NCBI GenBank assembly: GCA_018401115.1
Contig: JAGYKX010000005.1
Location: 1-64,000 of the forward strand
DNA: 64,000 nucleotides
Reading direction: 5' to 3'
Source: Flavobacteriaceae bacterium
Lineage (GTDB): Bacteria > Bacteroidota > Bacteroidia > Flavobacteriales > Flavobacteriaceae
In this document: in pieces, positions 36,209-45,028 of the stretch
Layout: every line of letters starts with the position of its first letter
Numbering within the stretch: the first letter of the stretch is position 1
Notes under the pieces: model-generated
Told to the model about the DNA's origin: nothing
Database searches by the model: none
The model's input: only the letters and a program-made list of their open reading frames with translations
Program-made: the position numbers and the translations under genes

Positions 36209-37453
36209 TTAGTGTTGGTTTAATCTAAAATCAGCATAAGCATCCATGCCGTGTTCGTGAAGGTCTAAGCCTTCTAGTTCTTCTTCTTTAGATACCCTAA
36301 TTCCTCCTGTTTTCTTGATAGTGAAAAGGATTATAAACGCAGATATAGCACAGAAGGTAGCTGTGGCTCCTACGCCTGCTAGTTGGTAAAGGAATTGATC
36401 CATTCCTGCTTTTGCACCAAATACTCCAACAGCAAGTGTTCCGAAAATACCACATATTAAGTGTACCGCCACTGCTCCTACAGGGTCGTCTAGTTTAATT
36501 TTATCTATAAAAGCTACCGCTAAAACGATGAGGGCTCCTGCCAATAATCCAATCACAACAGATTCGTTTGGAGACATTAGATCTGCTCCTGCTGTAATAC
36601 CTACTAAGCCTCCTAGAATTCCGTTGAGGAACATGGTGAGGTCATAATTTTTGTACAAGATCGTGGAAAGGACAAATGCACCCACTCCACCCGCTGCTGC
36701 TGCTAAAGATGTTGTTACAAGTACTAAAGAAGTTCCTGCTGGGTCTGCAGATAATACAGATCCACCGTTAAATCCAAACCAACCCAACCACAAAATAAGT
36801 ACTCCAGCTGCTGCTAAAGGAATGTTGTGTCCTGGTATTGCTTGTGCTTTTCCACTTTCTGAAAATTTACCTATTCTAGGGCCCAAAAGGTATATGGCTA
36901 TTAATGCAGCCCACCCACCAACAGAGTGTACTAGTGTAGAACCAGCAAAGTCGTGAAACCCACCATTTTCGCCACCTATTGTACTCAAAAATCCACCACC
37001 CCATTGCCATGATCCAACAATAGGATATACAAGGCCTACGTATATTAGGGTAAAGATCATAAAACCTCCTAGCTTGATTCTTTCTGCTACAGCACCTGAC
37101 ACAATCGTTGCTGCAGTTGCTGCAAACATTCCTTGGAAAAGGAAATCGGTCCAGTAGGTGTATCCGCCAGAGGCGTAATCAGGGGTTAAACCATTTTCAG
37201 GTAGTGGTATTCCGAACCCGGCAAACCCAAGGTATCCATTGAAATCTCCAGGGTACATTAGGTTAAACCCGCCTATGTAATAAAGTAATAATCCAGTGCA
37301 AATGATAAATACATTCTTAAATAAAATATTGATTGTGTTTTTTTGTCTGGTCAATCCTATCTCTAAAAAAGAGAATCCTAGATGCATGAAAAATACCAAA
37401 GCGGTACATACCATCATCCATACGTTGTTTGCTGTAAATATTGCTGTTTCCAT
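36209..37453 (-). CDS. amtB: Ammonium transporter
   Basis: A 414-residue, eleven-helix Amt/Rh channel. Seen: the extracellular DFLFQGMFAATAATIVSGAVAE block, FHDFAGSTLVHSVGGWAALI with the first pore histidine, GWFGFNGGS, and VGAVAVHLICGIFGTLAVG with the second. It imports ammonium or ammonia. The PII gene lies 27 bp upstream in the same operon and encodes the expected gating partner. Confidence 0.97.
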   Translation of the reverse strand: METAIFTANNVWMMVCTALVFFMHLGFSFLEIGLTRQKNTINILFKNVFIICTGLLLYYIGGFNLMYPGDFNGYLGFAGFGIPLPENGLTPDYASGGYTYWTDFLFQGMFAATAATIVSGAVAERIKLGGFMIFTLIYVGLVYPIVGSWQWGGGFLSTIGGENGGFHDFAGSTLVHSVGGWAALIAIYLLGPRIGKFSESGKAQAIPGHNIPLAAAGVLILWLGWFGFNGGSVLSADPAGTSLVLVTTSLAAAAGGVGAFVLSTILYKNYDLTMFLNGILGGLVGITAGADLMSPNESVVIGLLAGALIVLAVAFIDKIKLDDPVGAVAVHLICGIFGTLAVGVFGAKAGMDQFLYQLAGVGATATFCAISAFIILFTIKKTGGIRVSKEEELEGLDLHEHGMDAYADFRLNQH

Positions 37454-37480
37454 CTTTATATTCTTTTTTGGTAATCTTTA

Positions 37481-37819
37481 TTAGTTTATGCCTGCTTTTC
37501 CATTTTCTCTTGTCCTAATTCTGTAGGCGTCTTGTACGTCGGAAACAAAAATCTTTCCGTCTCCAACATTTCCAGTGCTGGCCGCTTCTAGTATGGCATT
37601 TATGGTAGGTTCTAAAAATTCATCAGAAATTACTATAGAAAGTAACCTCCTTTGAATATCAGAAGTACTGTAGCTAATCCCTCTGTAGACATGTCCTTGC
37701 TTTTCGTTACCTACTCCGGTAACATCCCAGTAGCTAAAGAAGTTAACCTCTATTGCGTGAAGGGCTTTTTTGACGTCGTCAAATTTTGATTTTCTAATAA
37801 TTGCTTCCACTTTTTTCAT
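37481..37819 (-). CDS. glnK: PII nitrogen regulatory protein (GlnK-type)
   Basis: A 112-residue PII protein. Seen: EAIIRKSKFDDVKKAL at the N-terminus, a T-loop of about GNEKQGHVYRGISYSTSD including the tyrosine of the uridylylation position, and the nucleotide-binding TGNVGDGKIFVSDV near residue 83-96. It binds ATP/ADP and 2-oxoglutarate and probably blocks AmtB when nitrogen is plentiful. A CCCC/GGGG inverted repeat lies about 55 bp upstream. Confidence 0.95.
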   Translation of the reverse strand: MKKVEAIIRKSKFDDVKKALHAIEVNFFSYWDVTGVGNEKQGHVYRGISYSTSDIQRRLLSIVISDEFLEPTINAILEAASTGNVGDGKIFVSDVQDAYRIRTRENGKAGIN

Positions 37820-37871
37820 AATGGGGATTTTATTTATGGGTTAATACGCAGTAAACTTATATTTTTATAAC

Positions 37872-37897
37872 TATACCCCCTAATTTTTAGGGGTATA
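37872..37897. promoter_or_regulatory. CCCC/GGGG inverted repeat upstream of the PII gene
   Basis: Perfect 8-bp arms TATACCCC / GGGGTATA surround the 10-base centre CTAATTTTTA. A possible -7 element (TAAGTTTA on minus, 37859-37852) would place it near the -33 region, suited to repressor or activator binding. It resembles the element at 26037-26058. Confidence 0.55.
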
Positions 37898-37991
37898 CTG
37901 CTGATTATTATTAAAAATATAAAATAGACCTATAAAAAATGAGGGTATCATTTTTTAAGGCTATTAAAATTGAGTGTGTGAATAAAAAAAT

Positions 37992-38000
37992 GGGGGGGGG
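37992..38000. repeat. Poly-G tract (nine G)
   Basis: A run of nine G in a very AT-rich stretch. Such tracts are prone to slippage. It is in intergenic DNA about 170 bp from the PII start. Confidence 0.9.
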
Positions 38001-38011
38001 TAACCAAAATA

Positions 38012-38043
38012 AAATAAGATCTATTAAGCAATAGGTCTTATTT
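38012..38043. terminator. Strong hairpin, possible terminator of crcB
   Basis: A 14-bp stem AAATAAGATCTATT / AATAGGTCTTATTT with one T-G pair and an AAGC loop. On the minus strand it is followed by TATTTTGG. It is about 150 bases past the crcB stop, so termination of that transcript is possible but unproven. Confidence 0.45.
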
Positions 38044-38194
38044 ATTGCGTTGTAGCTCTTAAAAATTGGTGAATAGTTTATTTAGGTGTACTGTATTTAA
38101 TATGGACGCTACCTTAAATGAATGGGTGTTTATATAATAGGAGCAGTGCCTAGAGTAGCGTAAGTACTTTTAATAAAGACGGTAATTATTTTAA

Positions 38195-38578
38195 TTAGAT
38201 CGCTTTTGCACTGTACAGGCCAAGCGAAATAGCTAGTATACCTAAAATCATACTAGAAAGGGTGTAGACGCTAAATTCCAGTATTTGTCCATTTTTAAGG
38301 AAGGTTTGATTTTCAAATGCAAAGGTAGAAAAGGTAGTAAACCCGCCACAAAGTCCTATGGCTAAAAACGAATATAGGGGGGTACTTGCCAAAGCAGGGT
38401 TTTTATAACTTATTCCAACAATTAGACCTAAGAGTAAGCAACCTATTATATTGACACTAAAGGTACCCCAGAAAAAATGATCGCTCCAGGGATTGCCTAT
38501 TTTACTCAGCCCATATCTTAGCAGGGTGCCAAAGCCCCCACCTATAAATAATGCAGTCATGGTTTTTAGCTGCTCCAC
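38195..38578 (-). CDS. crcB: Fluoride channel Fluc/CrcB
   Basis: A 127-residue four-helix protein that exports fluoride. Seen: IGGGFGTLLRYGLSK, WGTFSVNIIGCLLLGLIVG with the conserved pore asparagine, and GLCGGFTTFSTFAFE with the phenylalanine-box/Na+ site. Length is normal; the active form is a dual-topology dimer. It starts 2 bp after the small membrane gene upstream. I do not see a convincing fluoride riboswitch. Confidence 0.95.
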   Translation of the reverse strand: MEQLKTMTALFIGGGFGTLLRYGLSKIGNPWSDHFFWGTFSVNIIGCLLLGLIVGISYKNPALASTPLYSFLAIGLCGGFTTFSTFAFENQTFLKNGQILEFSVYTLSSMILGILAISLGLYSAKAI

Positions 38579-38580
38579 AT

Positions 38581-38769
38581 TTAAGACTTTAGAAAGGTTT
38601 TCAAAATAAAGAGGAGTACAATAAAAAGGATAAAACCTAGGAGTAATTTTAATACCCCTTTAAAATTTTTTTGGTGTTGTGCGCGTTCTTTTTTGAAAGC
38701 CATTACAATGGCAACAATAAAAGATATGGCAAAAAGCACCGCGAACACTATTTGTCCTTTACTAAACAT
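38581..38769 (-). CDS. Small two-helix membrane protein
   Basis: About 62 residues from ATG 38769 (MFSKGQIVFAVLFAISF); six further residues are possible from 38787. Two hydrophobic helices (VFAVLFAISFIVAIVMAF and LLLGFILFIVLLFIL) are separated by a basic loop KKERAQHQKNFKG. I do not know its function. It is apparently co-transcribed with crcB. Confidence 0.75.
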   Translation of the reverse strand: MFSKGQIVFAVLFAISFIVAIVMAFKKERAQHQKNFKGVLKLLLGFILFIVLLFILKTFLKS

Positions 38770-38844
38770 ATTCCTATTTTTACACAAAGCTACATTAAAT
38801 TACGTAAACCTTTTTAACGTTTTAATGTACATAACATAAAAACT

Positions 38845-39231
38845 ATGAAAGAAAAATTAGAGGCAGTTGCAGCCTTTCATACCGCATTTAAAATAGGTTA
38901 CGCTAAAAGTCCTGTAGCGAATTTGGGTGAGCAGAAAAACACCCTGCGTTTTAATTTAATGGACGAGGAGAATAAAGAGTATTTGGAGGCCGCTCAAAAC
39001 AATGACCTTGTTGAGGTGGCAGACGCTTTAGGAGATATGCTATACATATTATGCGGAACCATTATTGAACACGGCATGCAGCACAAGATTGAGGCGGTAT
39101 TTAACGAAATACAAAAGTCTAATATGAGTAAACTAGGGGAAGACGGTGCGCCAATTTATAGAGATGATGGAAAAGTATTAAAAGGACCCAATTATTTTAA
39201 GCCTAATCTCAAGGCTATCTTAGAAGAATAA
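38845..39231 (+). CDS. MazG-like nucleoside triphosphate pyrophosphohydrolase
   Basis: A 128-residue all-alpha NTP-PPase family protein. The metal-binding ExxE-type signature is LMDEENKEYLEAAQ and the second is EVADALGDMLYILCG, matching the E/D-rich helices of MazG/PRA-PH-like hydrolases. It probably cleaves a nucleotide triphosphate to the monophosphate, for pool cleaning. Substrate unknown. It is divergent from the crcB pair. Confidence 0.85.
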   Translation: MKEKLEAVAAFHTAFKIGYAKSPVANLGEQKNTLRFNLMDEENKEYLEAAQNNDLVEVADALGDMLYILCGTIIEHGMQHKIEAVFNEIQKSNMSKLGEDGAPIYRDDGKVLKGPNYFKPNLKAILEE

Positions 39232-39233
39232 AA

Positions 39234-39256
39234 AAAGGCTCCCTTGTGGAGCCTTT
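39234..39256. terminator. Terminator between the MazG-like gene and ilvE
   Basis: Perfect 9-bp arms AAAGGCTCC / GGAGCCTTT. On the minus strand a T7 run follows, serving ilvE; it can also end the plus-strand transcript. Confidence 0.85.
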
Positions 39257-39261
39257 CCAAT

Positions 39262-40329
39262 TTAGTATGCTTTAACCCTCCAGCCATAAGGGTCTGGTGA
39301 TAAATTGTATTGAATGTCGTTGAGTGTTTTCTTAAAGAATGTGGCGTAACTGTCTTCTTGTGGCGCAATTTCATATTTTTCTCCTTTATAGCCAAAACCA
39401 GATATTGGGCTTACTACCGCAGCAGTTCCAGCACCAAACATTTCTAATAATTGGTTGTTTTTATGAGCCTCAAGTATCTCAGCTACTTTAATAGGCCTAA
39501 CTTCTAGGTTAATCCCATTGTCTTTGGCCAATTGTATTAAACTCTTTCTTGTAATTCCATCTAAAATAGAATCAGACGTTGGACCTGTTATTAAGGTGTT
39601 GCCAATACGAACAAAAATATTCATTGTTCCGGCTTCCTCAATATTTTGATGTGTTTTAGCGTCCGTCCAAACTACCTGTTGGAATCCTTCTGCTTGTGCT
39701 AATTGAGTGGGGTAAAAAGAGCCTGCATAATTTCCTGCAGCTTTAGCGTATCCAAAACCACCACTTGCAGCCCTGCTATATGTTTCTGCAATTTTAACCC
39801 TTACTTCTCCGCTGTAATACGATTGTGCTGGAGAACAAATGATCATAAATTTATACTGCTTGGCTGGAGAGGCAACAACACCGGCTTGAGAAGCAATCAT
39901 AAAAGGCCTAATGTATAAAGAGTTTCCTGCACCAGGTTTAATCCAATTTTGGTCCAATTCTAATAATTTGTGGAGTCCTTCCAAGAAGTACTCTTTTGTA
40001 ATTGCTGGCATAGCAAGTCTTTCACAAGATTTGTTAAAACGCTCAAAATTATCTTCAGGCCTGAATAGCCATGCGTCACCATTGTGATCCTTGAATGCTT
40101 TCATACCCTCAAAAATAGCTTGTCCATAATGAAATACACTGGCACTTGGAGCAATACTGATATTTTGATAGGGCTTAATTTGAGGTCTTTCCCATGCGCC
40201 ATTTTTATAGTCGCAGACGAGCATGTGATCTGAGAAAATTTCTCCGAATGATAGGTTTTCAAAATCAACTTCATTAATTCTAGAAGTTTTGGCAATTTCA
40301 ATGTCAAAAGAATCAGATGCTGTGCTCAT
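39262..40329 (-). CDS. ilvE: Branched-chain amino acid aminotransferase
   Basis: A 355-residue PLP fold-type IV transaminase for leucine, isoleucine and valine. Seen: FHYGQAIFEGMKAFKD near residue 66, LYIRPFMIAS, the region YAKAAGNYAGSFYPTQLA where the PLP lysine is expected, and EMFGAGTAAVVSPIS in the C-terminal part. Length is as expected for the larger IlvE type. Single-gene unit with a downstream terminator. Confidence 0.95.
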   Translation of the reverse strand: MSTASDSFDIEIAKTSRINEVDFENLSFGEIFSDHMLVCDYKNGAWERPQIKPYQNISIAPSASVFHYGQAIFEGMKAFKDHNGDAWLFRPEDNFERFNKSCERLAMPAITKEYFLEGLHKLLELDQNWIKPGAGNSLYIRPFMIASQAGVVASPAKQYKFMIICSPAQSYYSGEVRVKIAETYSRAASGGFGYAKAAGNYAGSFYPTQLAQAEGFQQVVWTDAKTHQNIEEAGTMNIFVRIGNTLITGPTSDSILDGITRKSLIQLAKDNGINLEVRPIKVAEILEAHKNNQLLEMFGAGTAAVVSPISGFGYKGEKYEIAPQEDSYATFFKKTLNDIQYNLSPDPYGWRVKAY

Positions 40330-40569
40330 GTACTTAATATTTAAAAAAATAAAATTAAATAAAAATACCTTGAGCCAGTTTTAATTTTCATATTATTAGC
40401 GAAATGGTTAAAATTTGATAAGTAAATGAGGATATGATATATTTTTAACATTTACAGCTGTTGATTTGTTTGTATTTTCAGAAAAACCGCTTGTAAAAAC
40501 CCACTTTAGTCTGGTTATATTCGCTTATTTTTCCTTCTTAAACAGTAAAACTTGACTTATCTTTAGACA

Positions 40570-41253
40570 GTGAAAAGAAAAGTTGTAACCACTGCAGATG
40601 GTTCAAAAACACTACAGATAGAAGATTGGCAGGAACAGTACCACTCAATGCATGGTGCTATTCAAGAGGCCTATCACGTATTTATAAAACATGGTTTATC
40701 CCTCTTTGAAAATCAGACTATTTCCATACTTGAAATTGGTTTTGGTACGGGCTTAAATGCTTATATTACTTTTTTAGAAGCTCAGGATAAAGGACTTACT
40801 ATTAAATATCATGGGGTTGAAGCTTATCCGGTTACTTTTGATGAGGCTATTTCAATGGATTATGTAGCATCCTTAAAGGATCATAGTAAAGGGCGTCAAG
40901 TATTTGAATTAATGCATGAAAGCCCATGGAATGTCCCGGTAAAAATTGCATCATTTTTTAATTTAGTGAAGCTCGAAAAAAAGTTTGAAAGTATAAATGA
41001 TTCTAGTCAATATGAACTCATTTATTTTGACGCCTTTGGTTTTAGGGTGCAACCTGAATTGTGGTCAGAAGTCATTTTCTTTAAAATGTTTGAAGCACTG
41101 CGTCCGGGGGGTGTCTTAGTGACCTATGCTGCCAAAGGGAGTGTTAGAAGGGCTATGATTAGCGTAGGGTTTTTAGTAGAACGCCTTGAGGGTCCACCTG
41201 GTAAGCGAGAAATGCTCAGAGCAACCAAACCCGTCGTGAACAGTCTAATTTAA
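40570..41253 (+). CDS. mnmD: tRNA 5-aminomethyl-2-thiouridine methyltransferase (MnmD)
   Basis: A 227-residue SAM-dependent methyltransferase corresponding to the N-terminal half of MnmC. Seen: SAM-binding ISILEIGFGTGLNAYI, GVEAYPVT and the catalytic IYFDAFGFRVQPELWSEV. It methylates the wobble uridine side chain of certain tRNAs. The oxidase half of MnmC is absent, as in other stand-alone MnmD proteins. Start is GTG at 40570; no nearby ATG is better. Confidence 0.88.
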   Translation: MKRKVVTTADGSKTLQIEDWQEQYHSMHGAIQEAYHVFIKHGLSLFENQTISILEIGFGTGLNAYITFLEAQDKGLTIKYHGVEAYPVTFDEAISMDYVASLKDHSKGRQVFELMHESPWNVPVKIASFFNLVKLEKKFESINDSSQYELIYFDAFGFRVQPELWSEVIFFKMFEALRPGGVLVTYAAKGSVRRAMISVGFLVERLEGPPGKREMLRATKPVVNSLI

Positions 41254-41282
41254 ATTTTACCCCCTTTTTAATATTGATTACT

Positions 41283-42194
41283 ATGAAAATATTGATTACC
41301 GGAGCCACCGGTCTTATAGGAAAAGAAATTATAAAACAATGTCATTCTCAGGGCATTTCTATTCATTTTTTAACCACCTCAAAGGACAAGTTGACCTCTA
41401 AGCTAGATGAAAAAGCTTTTCTATGGAATCCTTCCAAAGGAGAGATAGATTTAAATGCTTTTCAAGGGGTGACCCACATAATTAATTTGGCTGGGAGCAC
41501 GATTGCCCAAAGGTGGACTAAGAAAAATAAATCAGGAATTCTAGAGTCAAGATTAGATAGTATCAATACGCTTAAAAAAGGAATTAGGCAATTAGATAGC
41601 CATTCTCTTACCTATTTTTTAGGCGCCTCTGCGATTGGGTATTACCCCTCAAATTTTACAACTGAGTACGCTTCGGATTGGTCTTTAAGCCAAGAAAGCG
41701 ATTCTTTTCTAAGAAATACTGTTTTGGCATGGGAAACGGCCAATCAATCTTTGTTATCTCTTGGATTAAAACTGGGCCAGTTGAGGATAGGTTTAGTATT
41801 GGATCAGAAAGCAGGCGCCTTACCTCAATTTATTACCCCTATAAAAAATTTTGTAGGCGCTGCTTTTGGAAGTGGCCAACAGTGGCAGTCTTGGATACAC
41901 AAAGAAGACATAGCTCGAATGTTTGTTTTTTTATGTAAAAATGAATCTGAGGGTATTTTTAATGGTGTTGCACCCAATCCCGTTACCCAAAATGAATTGG
42001 TGTCTGCCATAGCTAAACAGCTTAATAAGCCTATTGTATTGCCAAATATTCCTGGTTTTGCTATTTCATTAATTCTAGGAGAAATGGCGCAATTGGTTCT
42101 AGAAAGTCAAAAAGTGCGATCTGATCAGTGGCACGATTTAGGTTTTGAATTTCATTTTGCCTCTTTAACTCAGGCACTTAAAGATTTGTTATAA
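41283..42194 (+). CDS. TIGR01777 family NAD-dependent epimerase-like protein
   Basis: About 303 residues from ATG 41283 (MKILITGATGLIGKEI); the upstream TTG is less likely. It belongs to the YfcH/SulA-like atypical SDR group: the NAD motif ITGATGLIG, INLAGSTIAQRWTKKNK, FLGASAIGYYP and LRIGLVLDQKAGALP. The family's reaction is poorly known, with a link to cell division or redox proposed in other bacteria. It lies 29 bp after mnmD. Confidence 0.88.
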   Translation: MKILITGATGLIGKEIIKQCHSQGISIHFLTTSKDKLTSKLDEKAFLWNPSKGEIDLNAFQGVTHIINLAGSTIAQRWTKKNKSGILESRLDSINTLKKGIRQLDSHSLTYFLGASAIGYYPSNFTTEYASDWSLSQESDSFLRNTVLAWETANQSLLSLGLKLGQLRIGLVLDQKAGALPQFITPIKNFVGAAFGSGQQWQSWIHKEDIARMFVFLCKNESEGIFNGVAPNPVTQNELVSAIAKQLNKPIVLPNIPGFAISLILGEMAQLVLESQKVRSDQWHDLGFEFHFASLTQALKDLL

Positions 42195-42279
42195 TTGAGA
42201 GTTATAAATGGAGTGACATTTTGGCATTTTTGCAGCTTTGGCAGTACTTTTGAATAGAATATTTTAAATATTGAATCAC

Positions 42280-42873
42280 ATGAGTAAAAAGAATATGGAT
42301 GCGGCAGCATCTGAACAAGCAGAAGCTAAAGACACTGAGGTTACTTCATTAGAAAATAATCAGGAATCCACCCAAGATAGCTCTAGCGAATTTAATGATG
42401 CTGAGAACGAAGTGACTGCGGAGACAAGCTTAGAGAAGTTAGAGAAAGCAGTAGCCAGTGAACAAGATAAATTTCTAAGGCTTTTCGCAGAGTTTGAAAA
42501 TTATAAAAAAAGGACTTCTAAAGAGAGAATGGATCTTTTTAAAACAGCTAATCAAGAGGTTATTGTCGCTATGTTACCCGTGGTCGATGACTTTGAAAGG
42601 GCTATGAAAGAATTGTCAAAAGAGAAGGATTCAGAGCTTTATAAAGGCGTAAGTCTTATTCAAAATAAATTTATTGGGGTATTAAAGAATAAGGGTTTAG
42701 AAGAGGTGGTAGTGTCTGCTGGAGATACTTTTGATTCTGAAATGCATGATGCAATTACTCAAATACCAGCCCCAGATAAGAAAATGAAGGGTAAGGTCAT
42801 TGATGTCATTGAAAAGGGTTTTCAATTAGGAGATAAAATTATTCGTCACCCAAAAGTAGTAGTAGGAAACTAA
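42280..42873 (+). CDS. grpE: GrpE nucleotide exchange factor
   Basis: About 197 residues from ATG 42280. An acidic, low-complexity N-terminus (about 50 residues) is followed by the long dimerising helix (DKFLRLFAEFENYKKRTSKE) and the beta domain (FDSEMHDAITQIPAPD, GFQLGDKIIRHPKVVVG). It releases ADP from DnaK. It is followed 10 bp later by dnaJ. dnaK is not in the window. Confidence 0.96.
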   Translation: MSKKNMDAAASEQAEAKDTEVTSLENNQESTQDSSSEFNDAENEVTAETSLEKLEKAVASEQDKFLRLFAEFENYKKRTSKERMDLFKTANQEVIVAMLPVVDDFERAMKELSKEKDSELYKGVSLIQNKFIGVLKNKGLEEVVVSAGDTFDSEMHDAITQIPAPDKKMKGKVIDVIEKGFQLGDKIIRHPKVVVGN

Positions 42874-42883
42874 CTAAGTTTTT

Positions 42884-43990
42884 ATGAAAGAAGATTTTTA
42901 TGACATATTAGGTATTTCTAAAAGCGCCACAGCTGCAGAAATTAAAAAAGCTTACAGGAAAAAAGCTATTGAGTACCACCCAGATAAAAATCCTGGCGAT
43001 TCAAAAGCGGAAGCGCTTTTTAAAAAATCTGCAGAAGCTTATGAAGTTTTAAGCGATCCAAATAAAAAGGCCAAATACGATCAGTATGGTCACCAAGCAT
43101 TTGAAGGTGGTTTTGGAGGTGGAGGCGGAATGAATATGGATGACATATTTAGCCAATTCGGTGATGTTTTTGGAGGTGCCTTTGGAGGCGGATTTGGAGG
43201 CTTTGGCGGTGGAGGACAACGTAGGGCTAAAGGAAGTAACTTAAGGATTAGGGTGAAACTAAATCTCGAAGAGGTAGCACAAGGGGTAGAGAAGACTGTA
43301 AAAGTTAGAAGGAAAAAACAGGCAGAAGGAGTGACTTATAAAACTTGTTCCACTTGTAATGGGCAGGGTCAGGTTACTAAAATTGCCAATACCATATTAG
43401 GTAGAATGCAAACGGCAGCCACCTGTAGTACTTGTTCTGGAAGTGGTCAGATTTTAGACACTAAACCAAAAGATGCAGATGCTCAAGGGATGGTGGTTCA
43501 AGAAGATACCGTGAGCATACAAATACCAGCAGGCGTAGAAGATGGTATGCAACTAAAAGTTGGTGGAAAAGGAAATGACGCTCCTGGTAATGGAGTTCCC
43601 GGGGACTTAATTGTAGCGATTGAAACTCTAGAGCACGATACTTTAAAAAGAGAAGGAGACAATCTTCATTATGATTTGTATATCAGTTTGTCAGATGCTG
43701 TATTAGGAACCTCTAAAGATATAGACACTGTTTCTGGTAAAGCCAGAATTAAACTTGAAGCAGGGCTTCAATCTGGAAAAATCCTTAGACTTAGAGGGAA
43801 AGGCATTAAGAGTATTAACGGTTATGGAGCCGGGGATTTATTGGTGCATGTTAATGTATGGACGCCAAAAGAACTGAATAAGGAACAAAAGGCTTTTTTT
43901 GAAAAGATGCAAGGAGATGAAAATTTTGAGCCAAAGCCAGAAAAATCAGATAAGTCATTTTTTGAAAAGGTAAAAGATATGTTTGCTTAG
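42884..43990 (+). CDS. dnaJ: Chaperone DnaJ with a reduced zinc domain
   Basis: A 368-residue Hsp40. The J domain is at residues 1-70 with HPD in YHPDKNPGDS. A glycine/phenylalanine-rich region follows (about 75-115). The zinc region has only two of the four CxxCxGxG motifs: CSTCNGQG and CSTCSGSG. At the places of motifs 1 and 4 the sequence reads VRRKKQAEGVTY and LDTKPKDADAQGM, without cysteines. One zinc centre is thus lost. The C-terminal substrate domains are intact (VSIQIPAGVEDGMQLKV). It works with GrpE and DnaK. I believe related flavobacteria share this reduction. Confidence 0.95.
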   Translation: MKEDFYDILGISKSATAAEIKKAYRKKAIEYHPDKNPGDSKAEALFKKSAEAYEVLSDPNKKAKYDQYGHQAFEGGFGGGGGMNMDDIFSQFGDVFGGAFGGGFGGFGGGGQRRAKGSNLRIRVKLNLEEVAQGVEKTVKVRRKKQAEGVTYKTCSTCNGQGQVTKIANTILGRMQTAATCSTCSGSGQILDTKPKDADAQGMVVQEDTVSIQIPAGVEDGMQLKVGGKGNDAPGNGVPGDLIVAIETLEHDTLKREGDNLHYDLYISLSDAVLGTSKDIDTVSGKARIKLEAGLQSGKILRLRGKGIKSINGYGAGDLLVHVNVWTPKELNKEQKAFFEKMQGDENFEPKPEKSDKSFFEKVKDMFA

Positions 43991-44179
43991 CGTTTTTTTA
44001 TTTTTTTATTGAGAATTTGTGTATATTTGATTTTACTTAATAGTACAACTATTAGGTAATTCTTTTTCATAGCAATTTTTTTTCCCATTCTTAGAACTTG
44101 TTTTTAAGGATGGGTTTTTGTTTTTAAACAGCTCTTTGTGTCAGTTTATTTGCTTATTTTAGAAGGATAAACAACTCGT

Positions 44180-45028
44180 ATGGACACCATTCAGAAATTT
44201 TTAGGACTAATAAAAAATAAACTGACAACCCCTTTGTTTCCCTCGGACACTGTTCACATAACTATAGGAACTATTCTTTTAATTATAACCTCCCTTATTT
44301 TTGTAAGTTATCTTTTAAAGCTCATTAAAAAGATTGTTAATGCAAAATTACCTGAGGAAGACAAAAACAAGTTCACAAGTATATTTGGTTTTTTAAAATA
44401 CCTCTTTTATATATTGGTTACTGTCACCGTGTTACATTCTTCAGGGATTGATCTTACTGTTTTTCTGACAGCTTCAGCCGCTTTATTTGTTGGTCTGGGT
44501 TTTGCCCTACAATATTTATTTCAAGATATTATTTCAGGTATTTTGATTATTTTAGATCAATCGCTACACGTTGGAGATATTATAGAGGTAGATCAGAAGG
44601 TGGGTAAGGTATTCGAAATTAAATTGAGAACCACTAGAGCGATTACGCGAGATGACAAAGTAATTGTCATTCCAAACCATATTTTTCTTACAAACAGTAT
44701 TTTTAATTACACACAAAACCATAAAACCACTCGAGAAAAAGTCACTATAGGGGTGTCTTATGCTTCAGATATAAATTTAGTCACGGACTTACTGCTGTCT
44801 GTTGCTGAGACTCAAAAAGGTGTGTTGAAATCTCCCAAGCCATTTGTTTTGTTCGATGATTTTGGTGATTCAGCTTTAGTGTTCTCATTGCATTTTTCTA
44901 TTGCAGATTCATTTGGTGATCCCAAGTTGAAAAGTGAGATTCGTTATAAAATAGCAGCGATTTTTAAAGATAATAATGTGTCCATTCCTTTTCCACAAAG
45001 AGATGTTCACTTCTATAACCATTCATAA
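44180..45028 (+). CDS. Mechanosensitive channel, MscS family
   Basis: A 282-residue small-conductance channel protein with three transmembrane helices (about 25-47, 68-86, 93-117). The pore helix and beta domain are ALFVGLGFALQYLFQDIISG and ILDQSLHVGDIIEVD, then VVIPNHIFLTNSIFN-type MscS signature (VIVIPNHIFLTNSIFNY). It would relieve turgor on hypoosmotic shock. It ends 1 bp before the start of the regulator gene, so the two are probably coupled. Confidence 0.93.
   Translation: MDTIQKFLGLIKNKLTTPLFPSDTVHITIGTILLIITSLIFVSYLLKLIKKIVNAKLPEEDKNKFTSIFGFLKYLFYILVTVTVLHSSGIDLTVFLTASAALFVGLGFALQYLFQDIISGILIILDQSLHVGDIIEVDQKVGKVFEIKLRTTRAITRDDKVIVIPNHIFLTNSIFNYTQNHKTTREKVTIGVSYASDINLVTDLLLSVAETQKGVLKSPKPFVLFDDFGDSALVFSLHFSIADSFGDPKLKSEIRYKIAAIFKDNNVSIPFPQRDVHFYNHS

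Larger units (their letters stand above)
37820..38194. other. Intergenic region between the PII gene and crcB
   Basis: About 375 bp without a gene. It contains the nitrogen-type inverted repeat near the PII start, a run of nine G residues at 37992-38000 and a strong hairpin at 38012-38043. No plausible small frame was seen. Confidence 0.7.

Noticed and set aside
38195-38845. Fluoride riboswitch upstream of the crcB pair
   Set aside because: The interval before the small membrane gene is about 75 bp and no conserved fluoride-riboswitch pattern could be recognised by eye.
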